Assembly: GCA_025359205.1 (NCBI GenBank)
Contig: JANYHD010000020.1
Coordinates: 1-64,000, forward strand
DNA: 64,000 nucleotides
Direction of reading: 5' to 3'
Source of the DNA: Gammaproteobacteria bacterium
GTDB taxonomy: Bacteria; Pseudomonadota; Gammaproteobacteria; Steroidobacterales; Steroidobacteraceae
How positions within the stretch are numbered: the first letter of the stretch is position 1; every line of letters starts with the position of its first letter. The notes beneath the pieces are model-generated. The model worked only from the letters and a program-made list of their open reading frames with translations, made no database searches and was not told where the DNA came from. Position numbers and translations under genes: made by a program. Positions 22,297 to 32,792 of this stretch are shown piece by piece.

Positions 22297-24270
22297 GCGT
22301 TCGAACTGCACTGCCAGCTGCGCCGCGGGGCTGCGCACCTCGCCCAGATCCCGATCGTTGACATAGTCGCGCACGCGATAGCGACCCGGACGCAGGCCAC
22401 GTAGTTCAACCTTGCCGCGAAACTGCGTCGCGTAAAACGCGTAGTACATCGTCCTGCCCTTGGCGATCACGTGCGTCTCGGGCACATCGAAGCCGATGTC
22501 GTAGAGCGTTCCCTGGTACTCGCCATCCACCAGGCGTTTCTCCTGGTAAAGCTTGGTCCACTTGCCCCACAAGGCCTCGCGCTCCGGCGTCAGCAGGAGC
22601 TTTGGATCCTTCTTCCCGGGCGCGCCGGGCCAGGCGAAATTGGTGCCGATGATCCCGCCAATGCCGAAGGTCGATGCGAAGTCAGTGCCGCCCTCGCTCA
22701 GTTCCACGAAATCACCGAGGTAGGCATTGCGATCACCGAGCAGCGCCTTGATGGTCTTGCCCTTGAGGCGCACCTGCCAGGAGCTCTCGGGGTCCGAGGC
22801 GACCGTCATGTTGAGATAAGGCATCGTGAAGAACGAATAGCCCGTGCCGCACGGACAAATCTCGACCACCGCACCGGGCCTGGTCTGTTGCGCGGCATTC
22901 CAGATCGCCTTGAAGAAATCCGGTACATGCTCGGCCGCTGCTTCGGGCGCGGCGTGGTTGTGCGACTTGTTGAAGCAGGGCGGCGCAGCGTTGAGATGCT
23001 GGCCGTCGATCTTCAGCCCATCGAAGCCCCACACGCCCAGCGCCTTGCGCACGAACGCGGCCGCGTCTTCCTGCACGGGACCGTAGGCGGGGCAGAGGTA
23101 GTCGGAATCCCAATAGCTGATGCGCCGCGGTGTCCCATCCGCGTTCTGCAGCAACCAGTCGTGGTGCTCGCGATCGGTGCGCGAGCCCGGATCGGCTGCC
23201 AGCGGCGCCCACCACAGCTGCGCCTTCATGCCCGCGGCATGGATGCGCTCCACCATGGCCTGCATGTCGGCATCGCCCGCGGGGAACTTCGCCGGATTGG
23301 GCGTCCAATCGCCCTGTGCCACCTGCCAGCCGTCGTCGAGCACTGCCCAGCGGAAGCCGAGTTGCTTGACCACGGGCAGGCTGTCGATGACCTGTTCAGG
23401 CGTGAATTCGCGGCCGTAACCCCAGGCACACCAGGTCGGCTCGAAGGCGTCCGCCGGTGAGACGTTCACTTTGAGTCCCTGCCCCTGCATGATGCCGCTG
23501 TAGGCACGCAGCGTGGCGAAGTGATCGCCATGGTGCACGCTGACGAAACTGCGGATGGTGTCGAAGCTCGCGCCCGGCGCGAGCGCGAACTCGCGCTGCA
23601 CGCTGAGGCCCATTTGCGCATTGCCGTCGCCCGCACGTTGCAGCGGGAGCGACACCAGCTTCGGCATCAGTTCGACGTGGCCGACCGCGATGCCGACATC
23701 GCGGCGCCACACGTCCAGCACCGGCGTGCCGCCGCCATAGTCGTCCGCGTTCATGCCGAGGAAATTGCCGCGGGCGTAGCCGGGCTTCACGGGTAGCAGC
23801 CAGTCCGGGCGATTCTCGTAGGAGGCGCTCTGGTAGGACCAGAAGGCTGGCTCGCCCTGGCCGCGTTGCGGCTCGAATTCGTATCGATCGCTGATGTAAC
23901 CGCGCACCTGCAATGCCGTCGTGCCCTCGTTGGTGTAGCGCACGCGCAGGAACAGCCAGTGGGGGTGGGCAGGGTAAGCCGTGACTTCGACGCGCTTGGT
24001 GATGGCACCGGTTCGTCCGGTCAACAGCACGCTGTGGCCGCGACCAAGTCCGTCCGTGACCTCCGCTTCGGAGCGGCTTTCGAACCTGAAGCCTTGCAGT
24101 TCCCCGTCTGCGGTCAGCAGCGTTTCGGAATCCGAGAATGGGCCGAGCGGTGTCGCCGTGGACTCGGTCGCGACGACGCGTGTGCGCATCTGCGCGTCCA
24201 CATCAAGCCGCAGACCATCGCCATCGACCGAGGAAATCACGGAGGCCAAGAGGAGGGCGGCTGTCAGCAT
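22261..24270 (-). CDS. GH36 glycoside hydrolase: alpha-galactosidase or alpha-N-acetylgalactosaminidase
   Basis: The protein has 669 residues with a short signal peptide. It has an N-terminal beta-supersandwich, then the catalytic barrel with W-A-V-L-D-D-G-W-Q, the nucleophile Asp422 in G-L-K-I-D-G-Q, the C-P-C-G-T-G-Y loop and the acid/base Asp493 in A-S-D-P-E-S-S-W, and a C-terminal beta domain. GH36 retaining enzymes cleave terminal alpha-linked galactose or N-acetylgalactosamine. The aga-type genes beside it favour alpha-GalNAc, but specificity cannot be proved by eye. It is probably periplasmic, acting on oligosaccharides brought in by the TonB receptor. Transcription is convergent with the amidohydrolase, and the last 12 codons overlap it. 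Confidence 0.88.
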   Translation of the reverse strand: MLTAALLLASVISSVDGDGLRLDVDAQMRTRVVATESTATPLGPFSDSETLLTADGELQGFRFESRSEAEVTDGLGRGHSVLLTGRTGAITKRVEVTAYPAHPHWLFLRVRYTNEGTTALQVRGYISDRYEFEPQRGQGEPAFWSYQSASYENRPDWLLPVKPGYARGNFLGMNADDYGGGTPVLDVWRRDVGIAVGHVELMPKLVSLPLQRAGDGNAQMGLSVQREFALAPGASFDTIRSFVSVHHGDHFATLRAYSGIMQGQGLKVNVSPADAFEPTWCAWGYGREFTPEQVIDSLPVVKQLGFRWAVLDDGWQVAQGDWTPNPAKFPAGDADMQAMVERIHAAGMKAQLWWAPLAADPGSRTDREHHDWLLQNADGTPRRISYWDSDYLCPAYGPVQEDAAAFVRKALGVWGFDGLKIDGQHLNAAPPCFNKSHNHAAPEAAAEHVPDFFKAIWNAAQQTRPGAVVEICPCGTGYSFFTMPYLNMTVASDPESSWQVRLKGKTIKALLGDRNAYLGDFVELSEGGTDFASTFGIGGIIGTNFAWPGAPGKKDPKLLLTPEREALWGKWTKLYQEKRLVDGEYQGTLYDIGFDVPETHVIAKGRTMYYAFYATQFRGKVELRGLRPGRYRVRDYVNDRDLGEVRSPAAQLAVQFERSLLIEVRPQQP

Positions 24271-24453
24271 GGGGCGCGATCATAGCGCGCCCTTTGCGAT
24301 GCCCGAGCCCGACCTGCGCGGCGCCGGGCAGGGCCGGATGCCACTTTCAGATGCATTTGTGGGCAAGGGCTTGGGGTTCCGCTAGACTAGACATAAACTT
24401 GGACTTATTGCCTACGTCTTTGAGTAGACTGCCTTTTTAGGAACCCCGTCCTG

Positions 24454-27318
24454 ATGGATTCGACTCTTTCCGAGCAACAGGCCGCGCAGCTGCTGTCGGG
24501 CGGCAATGCCCCTTTTGTCGAAGATCTCTACGTGAACTGGCAGCGCGATCCCGAGTCGGTGAGTGCGCAGTGGCGCGGATATTTCGCGACGCTCGCGGCT
24601 TCCGGCGATGCCGTTCAGGCGCAGGTGCTGGCCGCGGGTACGTCCGCGAGTGCCGCCGCAGCCGCGAGCGAGAAACAGGGTGCCGTGTCGCGCCTGGTGC
24701 AGACGCTGAGCAATCGCGGACACCTGATCGCCAACATCGATCCGCTCGGCCTGATGAAACGCGAGCGGCCGCGCGTGCTCGATCCCGGATACGTGGGCTT
24801 GGGCGAAGCGGACCTCGACACCGAGTTCTACACCGGCAGCCGCAACGGCTGGATCCCCAGGCGCACCACCCTGCGCGAGATCCTCGCGCGCCTCGAGCAG
24901 GTGTACTGCGGCACCATCGGTGCCGAATTCGCGCATGTTTCCGATACCGACGAGCGGCTGTGGCTGCAGGATGAATTCCAGCTCGGCCGGATCCAGCAGC
25001 GCTTCAGCACCGAGGAGCAACGCAATATTCTCTGGCAGCTCACGGCGGCCGAGGGTCTCGAGCGCTATCTGCACACGCGCTTCGTCGGCCAGAAGCGCTT
25101 CTCGCTCGAAGGTGGCGAGGCACTGATCGCGCTGCTCGACGAGCTGGTGCAGGAAAGTGGCCGGGGCGGAGTCGAAGAGACCATCATCGCCATGGCGCAT
25201 CGCGGCCGGCTCAACGTGCTGGTCAACGTGCTCGGCAAGTCGCCCGGCGACCTGTTCTCGGAATTCGAGGGCAAGGCAAAGCACGACCAGGGTTCCGGCG
25301 ACGTCAAGTATCACAAGGGTTATTCCGCTGACCTGCGCACGCCCGGCGGCAACGTGCACGTGATGCTGGCGTTCAATCCGTCGCACCTCGAGATCGTGAA
25401 TCCAGTGGCCGAAGGCTCGGTGCGCGCGCGCCAGGAGCGGCGTGGCGACGAACGTGGCGAAAAGGTGCTGCCGATCCTCGTGCACGGCGATGCGGCCTTC
25501 GCCGGCCAGGGCGTGGTGATGGAAACGCTGCAGATGTCGCTGACGCGCGGCTACGGCACCGGCGGATCCATCCACGTGGTCATCAACAACCAGGTCGGCT
25601 TCACCACCAGCGAGCTGCGCGACGCGCGCTCAACCACGTACTGCAGCGACGTGGCGAAGATGATCGAGGCGCCGATTCTGCACGTCAACGCCGATGATCC
25701 GGAGGCGGTGATCTTCGCGACGCGTCTCGCGCTGCGCTACCGCCAGAGCTTCCGCAAGGACATCGTCATCGACCTGGTGTGTTACCGGCGGCTCGGCCAC
25801 AACGAGGCGGACGAACCTGCCGCGACGCAACCGCTGATGTACCGCGCGATCCGCCAGCATGCCCCGGTGCGCAAGCTCTACGCCGAGCGGCTGGTCGCTG
25901 CGGGCGTGCTGAGCCAGGGCGAGGCCGAGCAGCTCTCCGAGCAGTACCGGCAGGCCCTCGACGAGGGGCGCCACCAGCTGCATCCCTCGCTCGGCATGAT
26001 CGGCAACAAGTACACGGTCGACTGGTCGCGCTACACGAGCGTGGATGCGCGTGAGCCCGTGAGCACCGCCGTCGCCGCGCCAAAGCTCGCGGCGCTGGGC
26101 CGGCGCATCCTGCAGTACCCGGACGGGTTCACGCTGCACCCGCGCGTGGCACAAATCGTCATCAATCGCTCGAAGATGCTGGCGGGCACGCAGCCGCTCG
26201 ACTGGGGTTGCGCCGAGACGCTCGCTTACGCCTCGCTCCTCGACGAAGGTTTCGCGGTGCGCATCTCCGGCCAGGATTGCGGGCGCGGCACTTTCTTTCA
26301 CCGGCACGCCGTGCTGCACGACCAGAACAGCGATCGCACCTTCATTCCGCTGCAGCACCTCGGCGAGAAGCAGCCGCGTTTTGCGATCATCGACTCACTC
26401 CTGTCTGAGGAGGCGGTGCTCGGTTTCGAATACGGCTATTCCAGCACCAGCCCGGATTGCCTGGTGATCTGGGAAGGCCAGTTCGGCGACTTCGTCAACG
26501 GTGCGCAAGTGCTGATCGACCAGTTCATCAGCTCGGGCGAGGCCAAGTGGGGGCGCCTGTGTGGACTGACGCTGTTTCTGCCGCACGGCTACGAAGGGCA
26601 GGGGCCGGAACACTCGTCGGCCAGACTCGAGCGCTTCCTGCAGCTGTGCGCTGAGTACAACATGCAGGTGTGCGTGCCCTCGACTCCGGCGCAGATGTTC
26701 CACATGCTGCGACGGCAGATGCTGCGGCCGCTGCGCAAGCCGTTGGTCGTCATGACCCCGAAGAGCCTGCTGCGCCATGAGCTGTCGGTTTCCAGCCTGG
26801 CCGATCTGACCGATGGCGGCTTCGCCACAGTAATCGATGACGTCGACGCTCCGCCGCCGGCCAGCGTGCGGCGCGTCGTGTTTTGCAGTGGCAAGGTCTA
26901 CTTCGACCTGCTGCAGGCGCGTCGGACCGAGGCGCTCGCGGGAGTGGCCGTCGTACGGATCGAGCAGCTCTACCCATTCCCGGCGGTGGAATATGCAGCG
27001 GTGCTGGCGCGTTACCCCAATGCCATCGACCTGATCTGGTGCCAGGAAGAGCCGCAAAACCAGGGCGCCTGGTTCCAGATCCGCCATCGCCTCCAGGAAT
27101 TCGCCGGCGAAGAACGCGTGGTCCATTACGCCGGGCGCGCTTCGGCCTCAGCGCCGGCGACGGGCGTCGCGCGCATCCACGCGGCCGAGCAGCGCGAACT
27201 GGTGCAGACCGCGCTGACCGCGGCGACGGCGGAACAGACCGCGCTGCGACGGCCGCGCCTGAACGTGTCGGCAGTCGCGAACCAGGGCGCAGCAGCGCCC
27301 AAGAGGATATCGTCATGA
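24454..27318 (+). CDS. sucA: 2-oxoglutarate dehydrogenase E1 component
   Basis: The protein has 954 residues, close to the usual length of about 930. It is the thiamine-diphosphate decarboxylase of the 2-oxoglutarate dehydrogenase complex in the TCA cycle. Visible are the N-terminal E2-binding region with F-V-E-D-L-Y-V-N-W, the conserved [11 protein letters not shown], the thiamine site [18 protein letters not shown], and C-terminal [16 protein letters not shown] 183-bp gap upstream holds weak promoter-like boxes (TTGGGG at 24371, TAAACT at 24395). Its stop overlaps the sucB start by 4 bp. The neighbouring sdh, gltA and sucCD genes are not in the window. Confidence 0.98.
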   Translation: MDSTLSEQQAAQLLSGGNAPFVEDLYVNWQRDPESVSAQWRGYFATLAASGDAVQAQVLAAGTSASAAAAASEKQGAVSRLVQTLSNRGHLIANIDPLGLMKRERPRVLDPGYVGLGEADLDTEFYTGSRNGWIPRRTTLREILARLEQVYCGTIGAEFAHVSDTDERLWLQDEFQLGRIQQRFSTEEQRNILWQLTAAEGLERYLHTRFVGQKRFSLEGGEALIALLDELVQESGRGGVEETIIAMAHRGRLNVLVNVLGKSPGDLFSEFEGKAKHDQGSGDVKYHKGYSADLRTPGGNVHVMLAFNPSHLEIVNPVAEGSVRARQERRGDERGEKVLPILVHGDAAFAGQGVVMETLQMSLTRGYGTGGSIHVVINNQVGFTTSELRDARSTTYCSDVAKMIEAPILHVNADDPEAVIFATRLALRYRQSFRKDIVIDLVCYRRLGHNEADEPAATQPLMYRAIRQHAPVRKLYAERLVAAGVLSQGEAEQLSEQYRQALDEGRHQLHPSLGMIGNKYTVDWSRYTSVDAREPVSTAVAAPKLAALGRRILQYPDGFTLHPRVAQIVINRSKMLAGTQPLDWGCAETLAYASLLDEGFAVRISGQDCGRGTFFHRHAVLHDQNSDRTFIPLQHLGEKQPRFAIIDSLLSEEAVLGFEYGYSSTSPDCLVIWEGQFGDFVNGAQVLIDQFISSGEAKWGRLCGLTLFLPHGYEGQGPEHSSARLERFLQLCAEYNMQVCVPSTPAQMFHMLRRQMLRPLRKPLVVMTPKSLLRHELSVSSLADLTDGGFATVIDDVDAPPPASVRRVVFCSGKVYFDLLQARRTEALAGVAVVRIEQLYPFPAVEYAAVLARYPNAIDLIWCQEEPQNQGAWFQIRHRLQEFAGEERVVHYAGRASASAPATGVARIHAAEQRELVQTALTAATAEQTALRRPRLNVSAVANQGAAAPKRISS

Positions 27319-28610
27319 GCGTTGAGATCAGAGTGCCGCAGTTGCCTGAATCGGTCGCGGACGCGACCCTGGTCGCCTGGCGCAAGCAGCCCGGCGAGAC
27401 GGTCAGCCGGGATGAGAACCTCGCGGATCTCGAGACCGACAAGGTCGTGCTCGAGGTGCCATCGCCCGTCGCTGGCATCGTGCAGGAGATCCGCGTGCAG
27501 GCCGGCACCACTGTCAAGAGTGGCGAGCTGCTCGCCGTGATCAGCGCGGCCAGCGGTGCTACTGCAGCGGGCGTCGCGGCTGCGCCGCCTCCGGTTGCCG
27601 TGGTTGCGGGCGCCAGTGCTGCCACTCCTGCGGCGAGCAGTGCGGCGCCCAAGCTGGGGCCGGCCGCGCAGCGCGTGGCGGACGAGCTCGGTCTGGGCGA
27701 CACGGTGATCGCCGCGGCGGCGCGTGGCGGACGCGTTTCGAAATCAGACCTCGTTGCAGCGGCCAAGGTCGCGCCGGGGCCAGCGCCTGCGATCGCTCCT
27801 GCACCCGCGGCTACCGCTGCGCCTGTTGCCCCGCTGCTGAAGGCGGTGCCGCAACCCACGGCCAAGGTGTCGCCCGCGCCCGCGGCGGCGCCCGCGGCGC
27901 CTCGCGGCGCGCGCGCGGAGCGGCGTGTACCCATGACGCGGCTGCGCCAGCGCATCGCCGAGCGCCTGGTGCAGGCGCAGTCGACGCAGGCCCTGCTCAC
28001 CACGTTCAACGAGGTCGACCTGACGCACATCAACGAGCTGCGCGGCCGCTACAAGGATGGATTTGAAAAGCGACACGGCGTGAAGCTTGGCTTCATGTCC
28101 TTCTTCGTGAAGGCCGCTATCGAGGGCCTGAAGAAGTACCCGTTGGTCAATGCTTCGGTTTCGGGCACCGACATCGTCTACCACGATTACTTTGACATCG
28201 GCGTTGCCGTGTCGACCGAGCGCGGGCTCATGGTGCCGGTGCTGCGCGACGCCGACGCGCTGGACTTCGCCGGCATCGAGCGCGGCATCGCCTCCTATGC
28301 GCAGCGTGCGCGCGAGGGCACGATCGCGCTCGAAGACCTGGCCGGCGGCACTTTCAGCATCACCAACGGCGGCGTGTTCGGTTCGCTCCTGTCGACGCCG
28401 ATCGTCAACGCGCCGCAGAGCGCCATACTTGGCATGCACAAGACGATGCAGCGGGCGGTCGTGGTCGACGGGCAGGTGGTGGCGCGTCCGATGATGTACC
28501 TGGCGCTGAGCTACGACCATCGCATCATTGACGGCAAGGAGGCGGTGCAGTTCCTGGTGACCGTCAAGGATTGCCTGGAAGACCCGGGCCGCATGTTGCT
28601 GGGAGTTTAG
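27315..28610 (+). CDS. sucB: 2-oxoglutarate dehydrogenase E2 (dihydrolipoyl succinyltransferase)
   Basis: The protein has 431 residues. The lipoyl domain carries Lys43 in D-L-E-T-D-K-V, an Ala/Pro-rich linker precedes the peripheral subunit-binding domain (about 115-155), a second Ala/Pro linker follows, and the catalytic domain ends with His402 and Asp406 in D-H-R-I-I-D-G-K. It transfers the succinyl group from lipoate to coenzyme A and forms the core of the complex. The start ATG at 27315 overlaps the sucA stop; the open frame upstream of it lies inside sucA. lpdA follows after 6 bp, so the complex is one operon. Confidence 0.98.
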   Translation: MSVEIRVPQLPESVADATLVAWRKQPGETVSRDENLADLETDKVVLEVPSPVAGIVQEIRVQAGTTVKSGELLAVISAASGATAAGVAAAPPPVAVVAGASAATPAASSAAPKLGPAAQRVADELGLGDTVIAAAARGGRVSKSDLVAAAKVAPGPAPAIAPAPAATAAPVAPLLKAVPQPTAKVSPAPAAAPAAPRGARAERRVPMTRLRQRIAERLVQAQSTQALLTTFNEVDLTHINELRGRYKDGFEKRHGVKLGFMSFFVKAAIEGLKKYPLVNASVSGTDIVYHDYFDIGVAVSTERGLMVPVLRDADALDFAGIERGIASYAQRAREGTIALEDLAGGTFSITNGGVFGSLLSTPIVNAPQSAILGMHKTMQRAVVVDGQVVARPMMYLALSYDHRIIDGKEAVQFLVTVKDCLEDPGRMLLGV

Positions 28611-28616
28611 ATCCCC

Positions 28617-30050
28617 ATGCCCGACAGTTTTGATTTCGACGTGGTCGTAGTAGGCGGCGGGCCTGCCGGCTATCCGGCCGCCATCCGCGCCGGGCAGAAC
28701 GGTCTCAAGGCCGCCTGCATCGACAACTGGAAGAACCGTGATGGCAGCAATGCCTTCGGCGGCACCTGCCTGAATGCCGGCTGTATTCCTTCCAAGGCCC
28801 TGCTGGAGTCTTCGGAGCTCTGGCACCGCGCGCAACATGAATTCGCAGTGCATGGCATCGGCACCGGAACACTGAGCCTGGACCTGGCGGCCATGCAAAA
28901 GCGCCGCGCGACCATCGTCAAGGGCCAGACCCGCGGCGTCGCGGCGCTCCTGAAGGGTGCGGGTGTCACCGGCATCTTTGGCGCCGGCAAGCTGCTGGCC
29001 AACCGCGTCGTCGAAGTGACGGCGCCGGACGGCAAAGTGTCGCAGCTGCGCGCGCGGCACGTGGTACTGGCAAGTGGTTCAGTGCCCACGGAGCTGAAAT
29101 CACTGCCGTTCGACGGGCAACAGATCATCGATTCCTGGGGCGCGCTCGAGCTCGAGGCGGTGCCCAGGCGGCTGTGTGTCGTTGGCGCCGGCGTGATCGG
29201 CCTGGAGCTCGGCAGCGTGTGGCGCCGGCTCGGCGCCGAAGTCGTGATGCTCGAAGCGCTCGACACGCTGCTGCCGATGGCCGACGCGCAGCTTTCCGCC
29301 GAGGCCGGCAAGCACTTTCGTAAGCTAGGCCTCGACATTCGCCTCGGCGCGAAGGTGAGCGCCGCGACGCCCGGCGCCGATGGCGTGACCGTGCGCTACA
29401 CCGATGCTCAGGGTGACCAGTCGCTGGTTGCCGACCGGGTCGTGGTCGCCGTCGGCCGGCGGCCCTTTACCCAAGGGCTCCTGGGAGAAGGCAGCGGCGT
29501 CCGGCTTGACGAGCGCGGCTTCATCAGCGTAGACGAACACTGCAGCACAGGCGTCGAGAACGTCTGGGCGGTGGGCGATGTGGTGCGCGGCCCGATGCTG
29601 GCGCACAAGGGCAAGGAGGAGGGGATTGCGGTGGCCGACCGCATCGCCGGCAAGTACGCGCACGTGAACTACGCGCTCGTGCCCGCGGTCATCTACACGG
29701 CGCCGGAAATTGCCTGGGTCGGCCAGACCGAGGCGCAGGTGAAGGCCGCCAACATCGATTACAAGACGGGTGTGTTTCCATTTGCGGCCAGCGGCCGCGC
29801 GCGGGCCATGGAGGCGACGGCGGGTTTCGTAAAGCTGGTCGTTGCGCGGGCGAGCGATGAAATCCTGGGTGTGCACATCGTCGGCCCGATGGCCGGCGAG
29901 CTGATCGCCGAAGCGGTGCTGGCCATGGAATTCCGCGGCAGCGCGGAGGACCTGCAGCGCACGATGCACGCGCACCCGACGTTGTCGGAAGCACTGCACG
30001 AAGCGGCGCTGGCCGCCGACAAGCGCTCGATCGACAATCTCAACCGCTGA
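28617..30050 (+). CDS. lpdA: Dihydrolipoyl dehydrogenase (E3)
   Basis: The protein has 477 residues. FAD-binding V-V-V-G-G-G-P-A-G-Y near the N-terminus, the redox disulfide in G-G-T-C-L-N-A-G-C-I-P-S, an NAD-binding C-V-V-G-A-G-V-I-G-L-E-L-G, and the C-terminal H-A-H-P-T-L-S-E base motif identify it clearly. It reoxidises the lipoyl groups of SucB, passing electrons to NAD+. It lies 6 bp downstream of sucB. Its end overlaps the convergent relA end by 11 bp, so the two transcripts must cross. Confidence 0.98.
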   Translation: MPDSFDFDVVVVGGGPAGYPAAIRAGQNGLKAACIDNWKNRDGSNAFGGTCLNAGCIPSKALLESSELWHRAQHEFAVHGIGTGTLSLDLAAMQKRRATIVKGQTRGVAALLKGAGVTGIFGAGKLLANRVVEVTAPDGKVSQLRARHVVLASGSVPTELKSLPFDGQQIIDSWGALELEAVPRRLCVVGAGVIGLELGSVWRRLGAEVVMLEALDTLLPMADAQLSAEAGKHFRKLGLDIRLGAKVSAATPGADGVTVRYTDAQGDQSLVADRVVVAVGRRPFTQGLLGEGSGVRLDERGFISVDEHCSTGVENVWAVGDVVRGPMLAHKGKEEGIAVADRIAGKYAHVNYALVPAVIYTAPEIAWVGQTEAQVKAANIDYKTGVFPFAASGRARAMEATAGFVKLVVARASDEILGVHIVGPMAGELIAEAVLAMEFRGSAEDLQRTMHAHPTLSEALHEAALAADKRSIDNLNR

Positions 30051-32094
30051 TGCGCTGCGCGCGCAGCACGCTGTTCACGCCGGCGAGTTTCTTCAGCACC
30101 TGGCGCAACTGTGCGGCATCGCGCACCGCGGTGCGCATCACGATGGTCGCCACCCGATCGGCCGGGTCGGTGCTCGAGTTGACGCCCTCGATGCTGAGCC
30201 GCTCCTGCGCCATCACGTCGGAGACGTCGCGCAGCAGGCCGCGGCGGTCGTAGGCCTCAATGCGGATCTGCACCGGCATCTGCAGCTCGGTGCTGCGGTT
30301 CCAGTCCACCCGCAACAACCGCTCCGGATTGCGTGCGCTCATGCGCGCCAGGCTCCGGCAGCCCGCGCGGTGCACGGTCACGCCGCGCCCGAGCGTCACG
30401 TAGCCGGCGATCGCCTCGGGCGGGACGGGCGCACAGCAACGCGCCATGGTTGTCGGCATATTGCCCACTCCCTCGATCTCGACCGCCGACTGGTGCCGTG
30501 TGTTGCGGCGTTTGGGAGCTGGCGTGATGACCAGCTGTTCGGGCGGCGCTGCGACCGCCGCGACGGGAACGGGAGTCGCCGTGGCGGCGGTACCGGCCGC
30601 GGCCGCCTGGGCCGCCGCGTCCTGCTGGTGAAACCAGGCGCGCACCTTGGCGCGACTGCGCGGTGAAGCGAGAAAGCCGCTCTCGGCATTGAGCCAGTCG
30701 CGGCTGGGTCCGCCGCTGCGGCCGGTGATGATCTCGACAACCTCGCCATTGGCGAGTGGCTGATCGAGCGGCGCGATGCGCCCGTTGACGCGGGCGCCGC
30801 GGCAGCTGTGCCCGAGCTGCGTATGCACATGGTAGGCGAAGTCGAGCGGCGTGGCGCCGCGCGGCAGGTCGATGACCTCGCCGCGCGGCGTGAGCGCGTA
30901 CAGCCGGTCCGAGAACAGCTCGTGCCTGACACGATCGATGAAGTCACCGCCAGCCTCACCGGCCTGCAGCGGGTCAAGCATGCGCCGCGCCCATTCGATC
31001 TTGCGTTCGTAGCCCGCATCACGCGCGCCGCCTTCCTTGTAACGCCAGTGCGCAGCCACGCCGAGTTCCGCGTACTCGTGCATGTCGCGCGTGCGGATCT
31101 GGATCTCGAGGGAGCGGTCCTCGGGGCCGATGACCGCCGTGTGTATCGAGCGGTACTGGTTGTCCTTGGGCGTGGCGATGTAGTCGTCGAATTCACCCGG
31201 CAACATGCGCCAACGGCCGTGCACGACGCCGAGCGCGGCGTAGCAATCGGCCACGCTCCCGACCACGATGCGTACTGCGCGCACGTCATAGAGCTGCTCG
31301 AAGGCGAGTTGCTTACGCTGCATCTTGCGCCAGATGCTGTAAATATGTTTGGGGCGGCCGTAGACCTGAGCCCTGACCCCTTCGGCCGCCAGTTCGGTGC
31401 CGAGCAATGCGCAGACTTTCTCAATGTACTGCTCGCGATCCACGCGCCGTTCGGCCAGCGCGGTCGCGATGCGGTGGTACTCGCCAGACTCGAGCTGGCG
31501 GAATGCGAGGTCCTCGAGCTCCCACTTCAGGCTCCATACGCCGAGACGGTTCGCGAGCGGGGCGTATATTTCACGCGCTTCGAGCGCCAGGCGCGTGCGT
31601 TCGGCCTCGGCGAGTGCGCGGGCGTGGCGCAGGCGCACCAGCTCCATGGCCAGTCGCGCCACGATCAAGCGCGGATCGGCGGCGATGGCGAGCAGCATCT
31701 TGCGCAGCGTTTCGGCCTGTTGTGGATTGAGGCCGCGGCTTGCGGTCCAGTCGGACGGCAGGCCTATGTCGCCCAGCAGTTCCAGTTGGCGGGCGAGCGC
31801 TTCTGCCCCGCTGCCAAAGCGCGTGGCCGCGGTTGCGGCGTTGCAGGCGAGTCCGGCCGCGCGCGCCTGGACGATCCAGGCAGCCACGGCAATCTCGGGT
31901 TCTTCGGTGAGCTGGCCGACGAGCTGCGCGAGTTCCGTGCCCGCTTCCAGCCCGGGCTGCGCAAGGCCCAGCTCGTGGAATGCCGCCGCCGCCGCGGCGA
32001 TCGCGGCCGCGGGCGCGCTCAGGCTTTTAGCTGTAGTTTCCAATTGCTTGAGGCCAGTATTGGGCGTGTGGTGGCGGGCTCTTCCGGCTATCAT
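30040..32094 (-). CDS. relA: RelA-type (p)ppGpp synthetase
   Basis: The protein has 684 residues (E. coli RelA has 744). The N-terminal region lacks the HD hydrolase motif, as in RelA and unlike SpoT. The synthetase domain (about 225-360) has H-I-Y-S-I-W-R-K-M-Q and L-Y-D-V-R-A-V-R-I-V and F-D-D-Y-I-A-T-P-K-D-N-Q-Y-R-S-I-H-T, close to E. coli RelA. A TGS domain (L-T-P-R-G-E-V-I-D-L-P) and a C-terminal ACT domain follow. It makes pppGpp from GTP and ATP on ribosomes stalled with uncharged tRNA. The start is set at the ATG at 32094; further upstream frame runs into ruvC on the other strand. Confidence 0.95.
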   Translation of the reverse strand: MIAGRARHHTPNTGLKQLETTAKSLSAPAAAIAAAAAAFHELGLAQPGLEAGTELAQLVGQLTEEPEIAVAAWIVQARAAGLACNAATAATRFGSGAEALARQLELLGDIGLPSDWTASRGLNPQQAETLRKMLLAIAADPRLIVARLAMELVRLRHARALAEAERTRLALEAREIYAPLANRLGVWSLKWELEDLAFRQLESGEYHRIATALAERRVDREQYIEKVCALLGTELAAEGVRAQVYGRPKHIYSIWRKMQRKQLAFEQLYDVRAVRIVVGSVADCYAALGVVHGRWRMLPGEFDDYIATPKDNQYRSIHTAVIGPEDRSLEIQIRTRDMHEYAELGVAAHWRYKEGGARDAGYERKIEWARRMLDPLQAGEAGGDFIDRVRHELFSDRLYALTPRGEVIDLPRGATPLDFAYHVHTQLGHSCRGARVNGRIAPLDQPLANGEVVEIITGRSGGPSRDWLNAESGFLASPRSRAKVRAWFHQQDAAAQAAAAGTAATATPVPVAAVAAPPEQLVITPAPKRRNTRHQSAVEIEGVGNMPTTMARCCAPVPPEAIAGYVTLGRGVTVHRAGCRSLARMSARNPERLLRVDWNRSTELQMPVQIRIEAYDRRGLLRDVSDVMAQERLSIEGVNSSTDPADRVATIVMRTAVRDAAQLRQVLKKLAGVNSVLRAQRISG

Positions 32095-32126
32095 TCTGGT
32101 AATGAGCTTCCACAGCAAGAGGCGGC

Positions 32127-32792
32127 ATGCCGCGCTACTCCGGCAGTTCCTGGCGCAGCTTCCGGCCTGAGGCGGTGGCGGCCGGCGTGGCCGCCGGGCA
32201 GGGCGCCCTGCGGGCGCCATTCGCGGTCAAATGCCGCATCCTTGGGCTTGATCCGGGTTCGGTGCGGACCGGCTACGGAGTAATTGACTGCGGTCCCCTG
32301 GGTGAACAGCACGTGACCAGCGGCTGCATCAAGGCCGGAACCGGCGACTTCCCGCAGCGCCTGCGGCGCATCTACGAGGCCGTCGTGCTGCTGATCGAGG
32401 CGCATCGGCCCGACGAAATCGCGATCGAACGGGTATTCGTGCACCGCAACCCCGACAGCGCGCTCAAGCTCGGCCAGGCGCGTGGCGCCGCGATCTGCGC
32501 CGCGCTGGGCTTAGGTGCGAGCGCACACGAATATGCCCCACGCGCGATCAAGCTGGCGGTCAGCGGTTACGGCGCGGCGGGGAAGGCGCAGGTGGCGCAG
32601 ATGGTGACGGCACTGCTGCGGCTCGAGCGCCGCCCGGCGGCCGACGCTGCCGACGCGCTCGCCGTGGCCCTGTGCCACGCGCAAACGCGCCGCATGGCCA
32701 CGCTCGCTGCTGCCGTTGCGCCTGTGATCGCGCCGCGCCGCGCCGCGCGTCGCGGCGGCCGCACGGCCGCGCGGTCGGGAGCGCGTCCGTGA
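32127..32792 (+). CDS. ruvC: Holliday junction endonuclease RuvC, with N-terminal extension
   Basis: The protein has 221 residues. The four catalytic acids are in place: Asp42 (I-L-G-L-D-P-G-S), Glu101 (I-A-I-E-R-V-F), Asp173 and Asp176 (A-A-D-A-A-D-A-L). It cuts four-way DNA junctions delivered by RuvAB. The conserved domain normally begins at M-R-I-L-G; here there are about 36 residues before it. An AAGAGG site 5 bp before the ATG at 32127 supports the long form, though GTG codons at 32172 and 32184 are possible starts. An Arg-rich tail ends the protein. The GTGA overlap couples it to ruvA. It is transcribed divergently from relA across 32 bp. Confidence 0.93.
   Translation: MPRYSGSSWRSFRPEAVAAGVAAGQGALRAPFAVKCRILGLDPGSVRTGYGVIDCGPLGEQHVTSGCIKAGTGDFPQRLRRIYEAVVLLIEAHRPDEIAIERVFVHRNPDSALKLGQARGAAICAALGLGASAHEYAPRAIKLAVSGYGAAGKAQVAQMVTALLRLERRPAADAADALAVALCHAQTRRMATLAAAVAPVIAPRRAARRGGRTAARSGARP

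Noticed and set aside
24271..24453. Riboswitch or attenuator ahead of sucA
   Set aside because: No conserved fold or terminator-like hairpin was seen; only weak promoter-like boxes and a TAGAC repeat.
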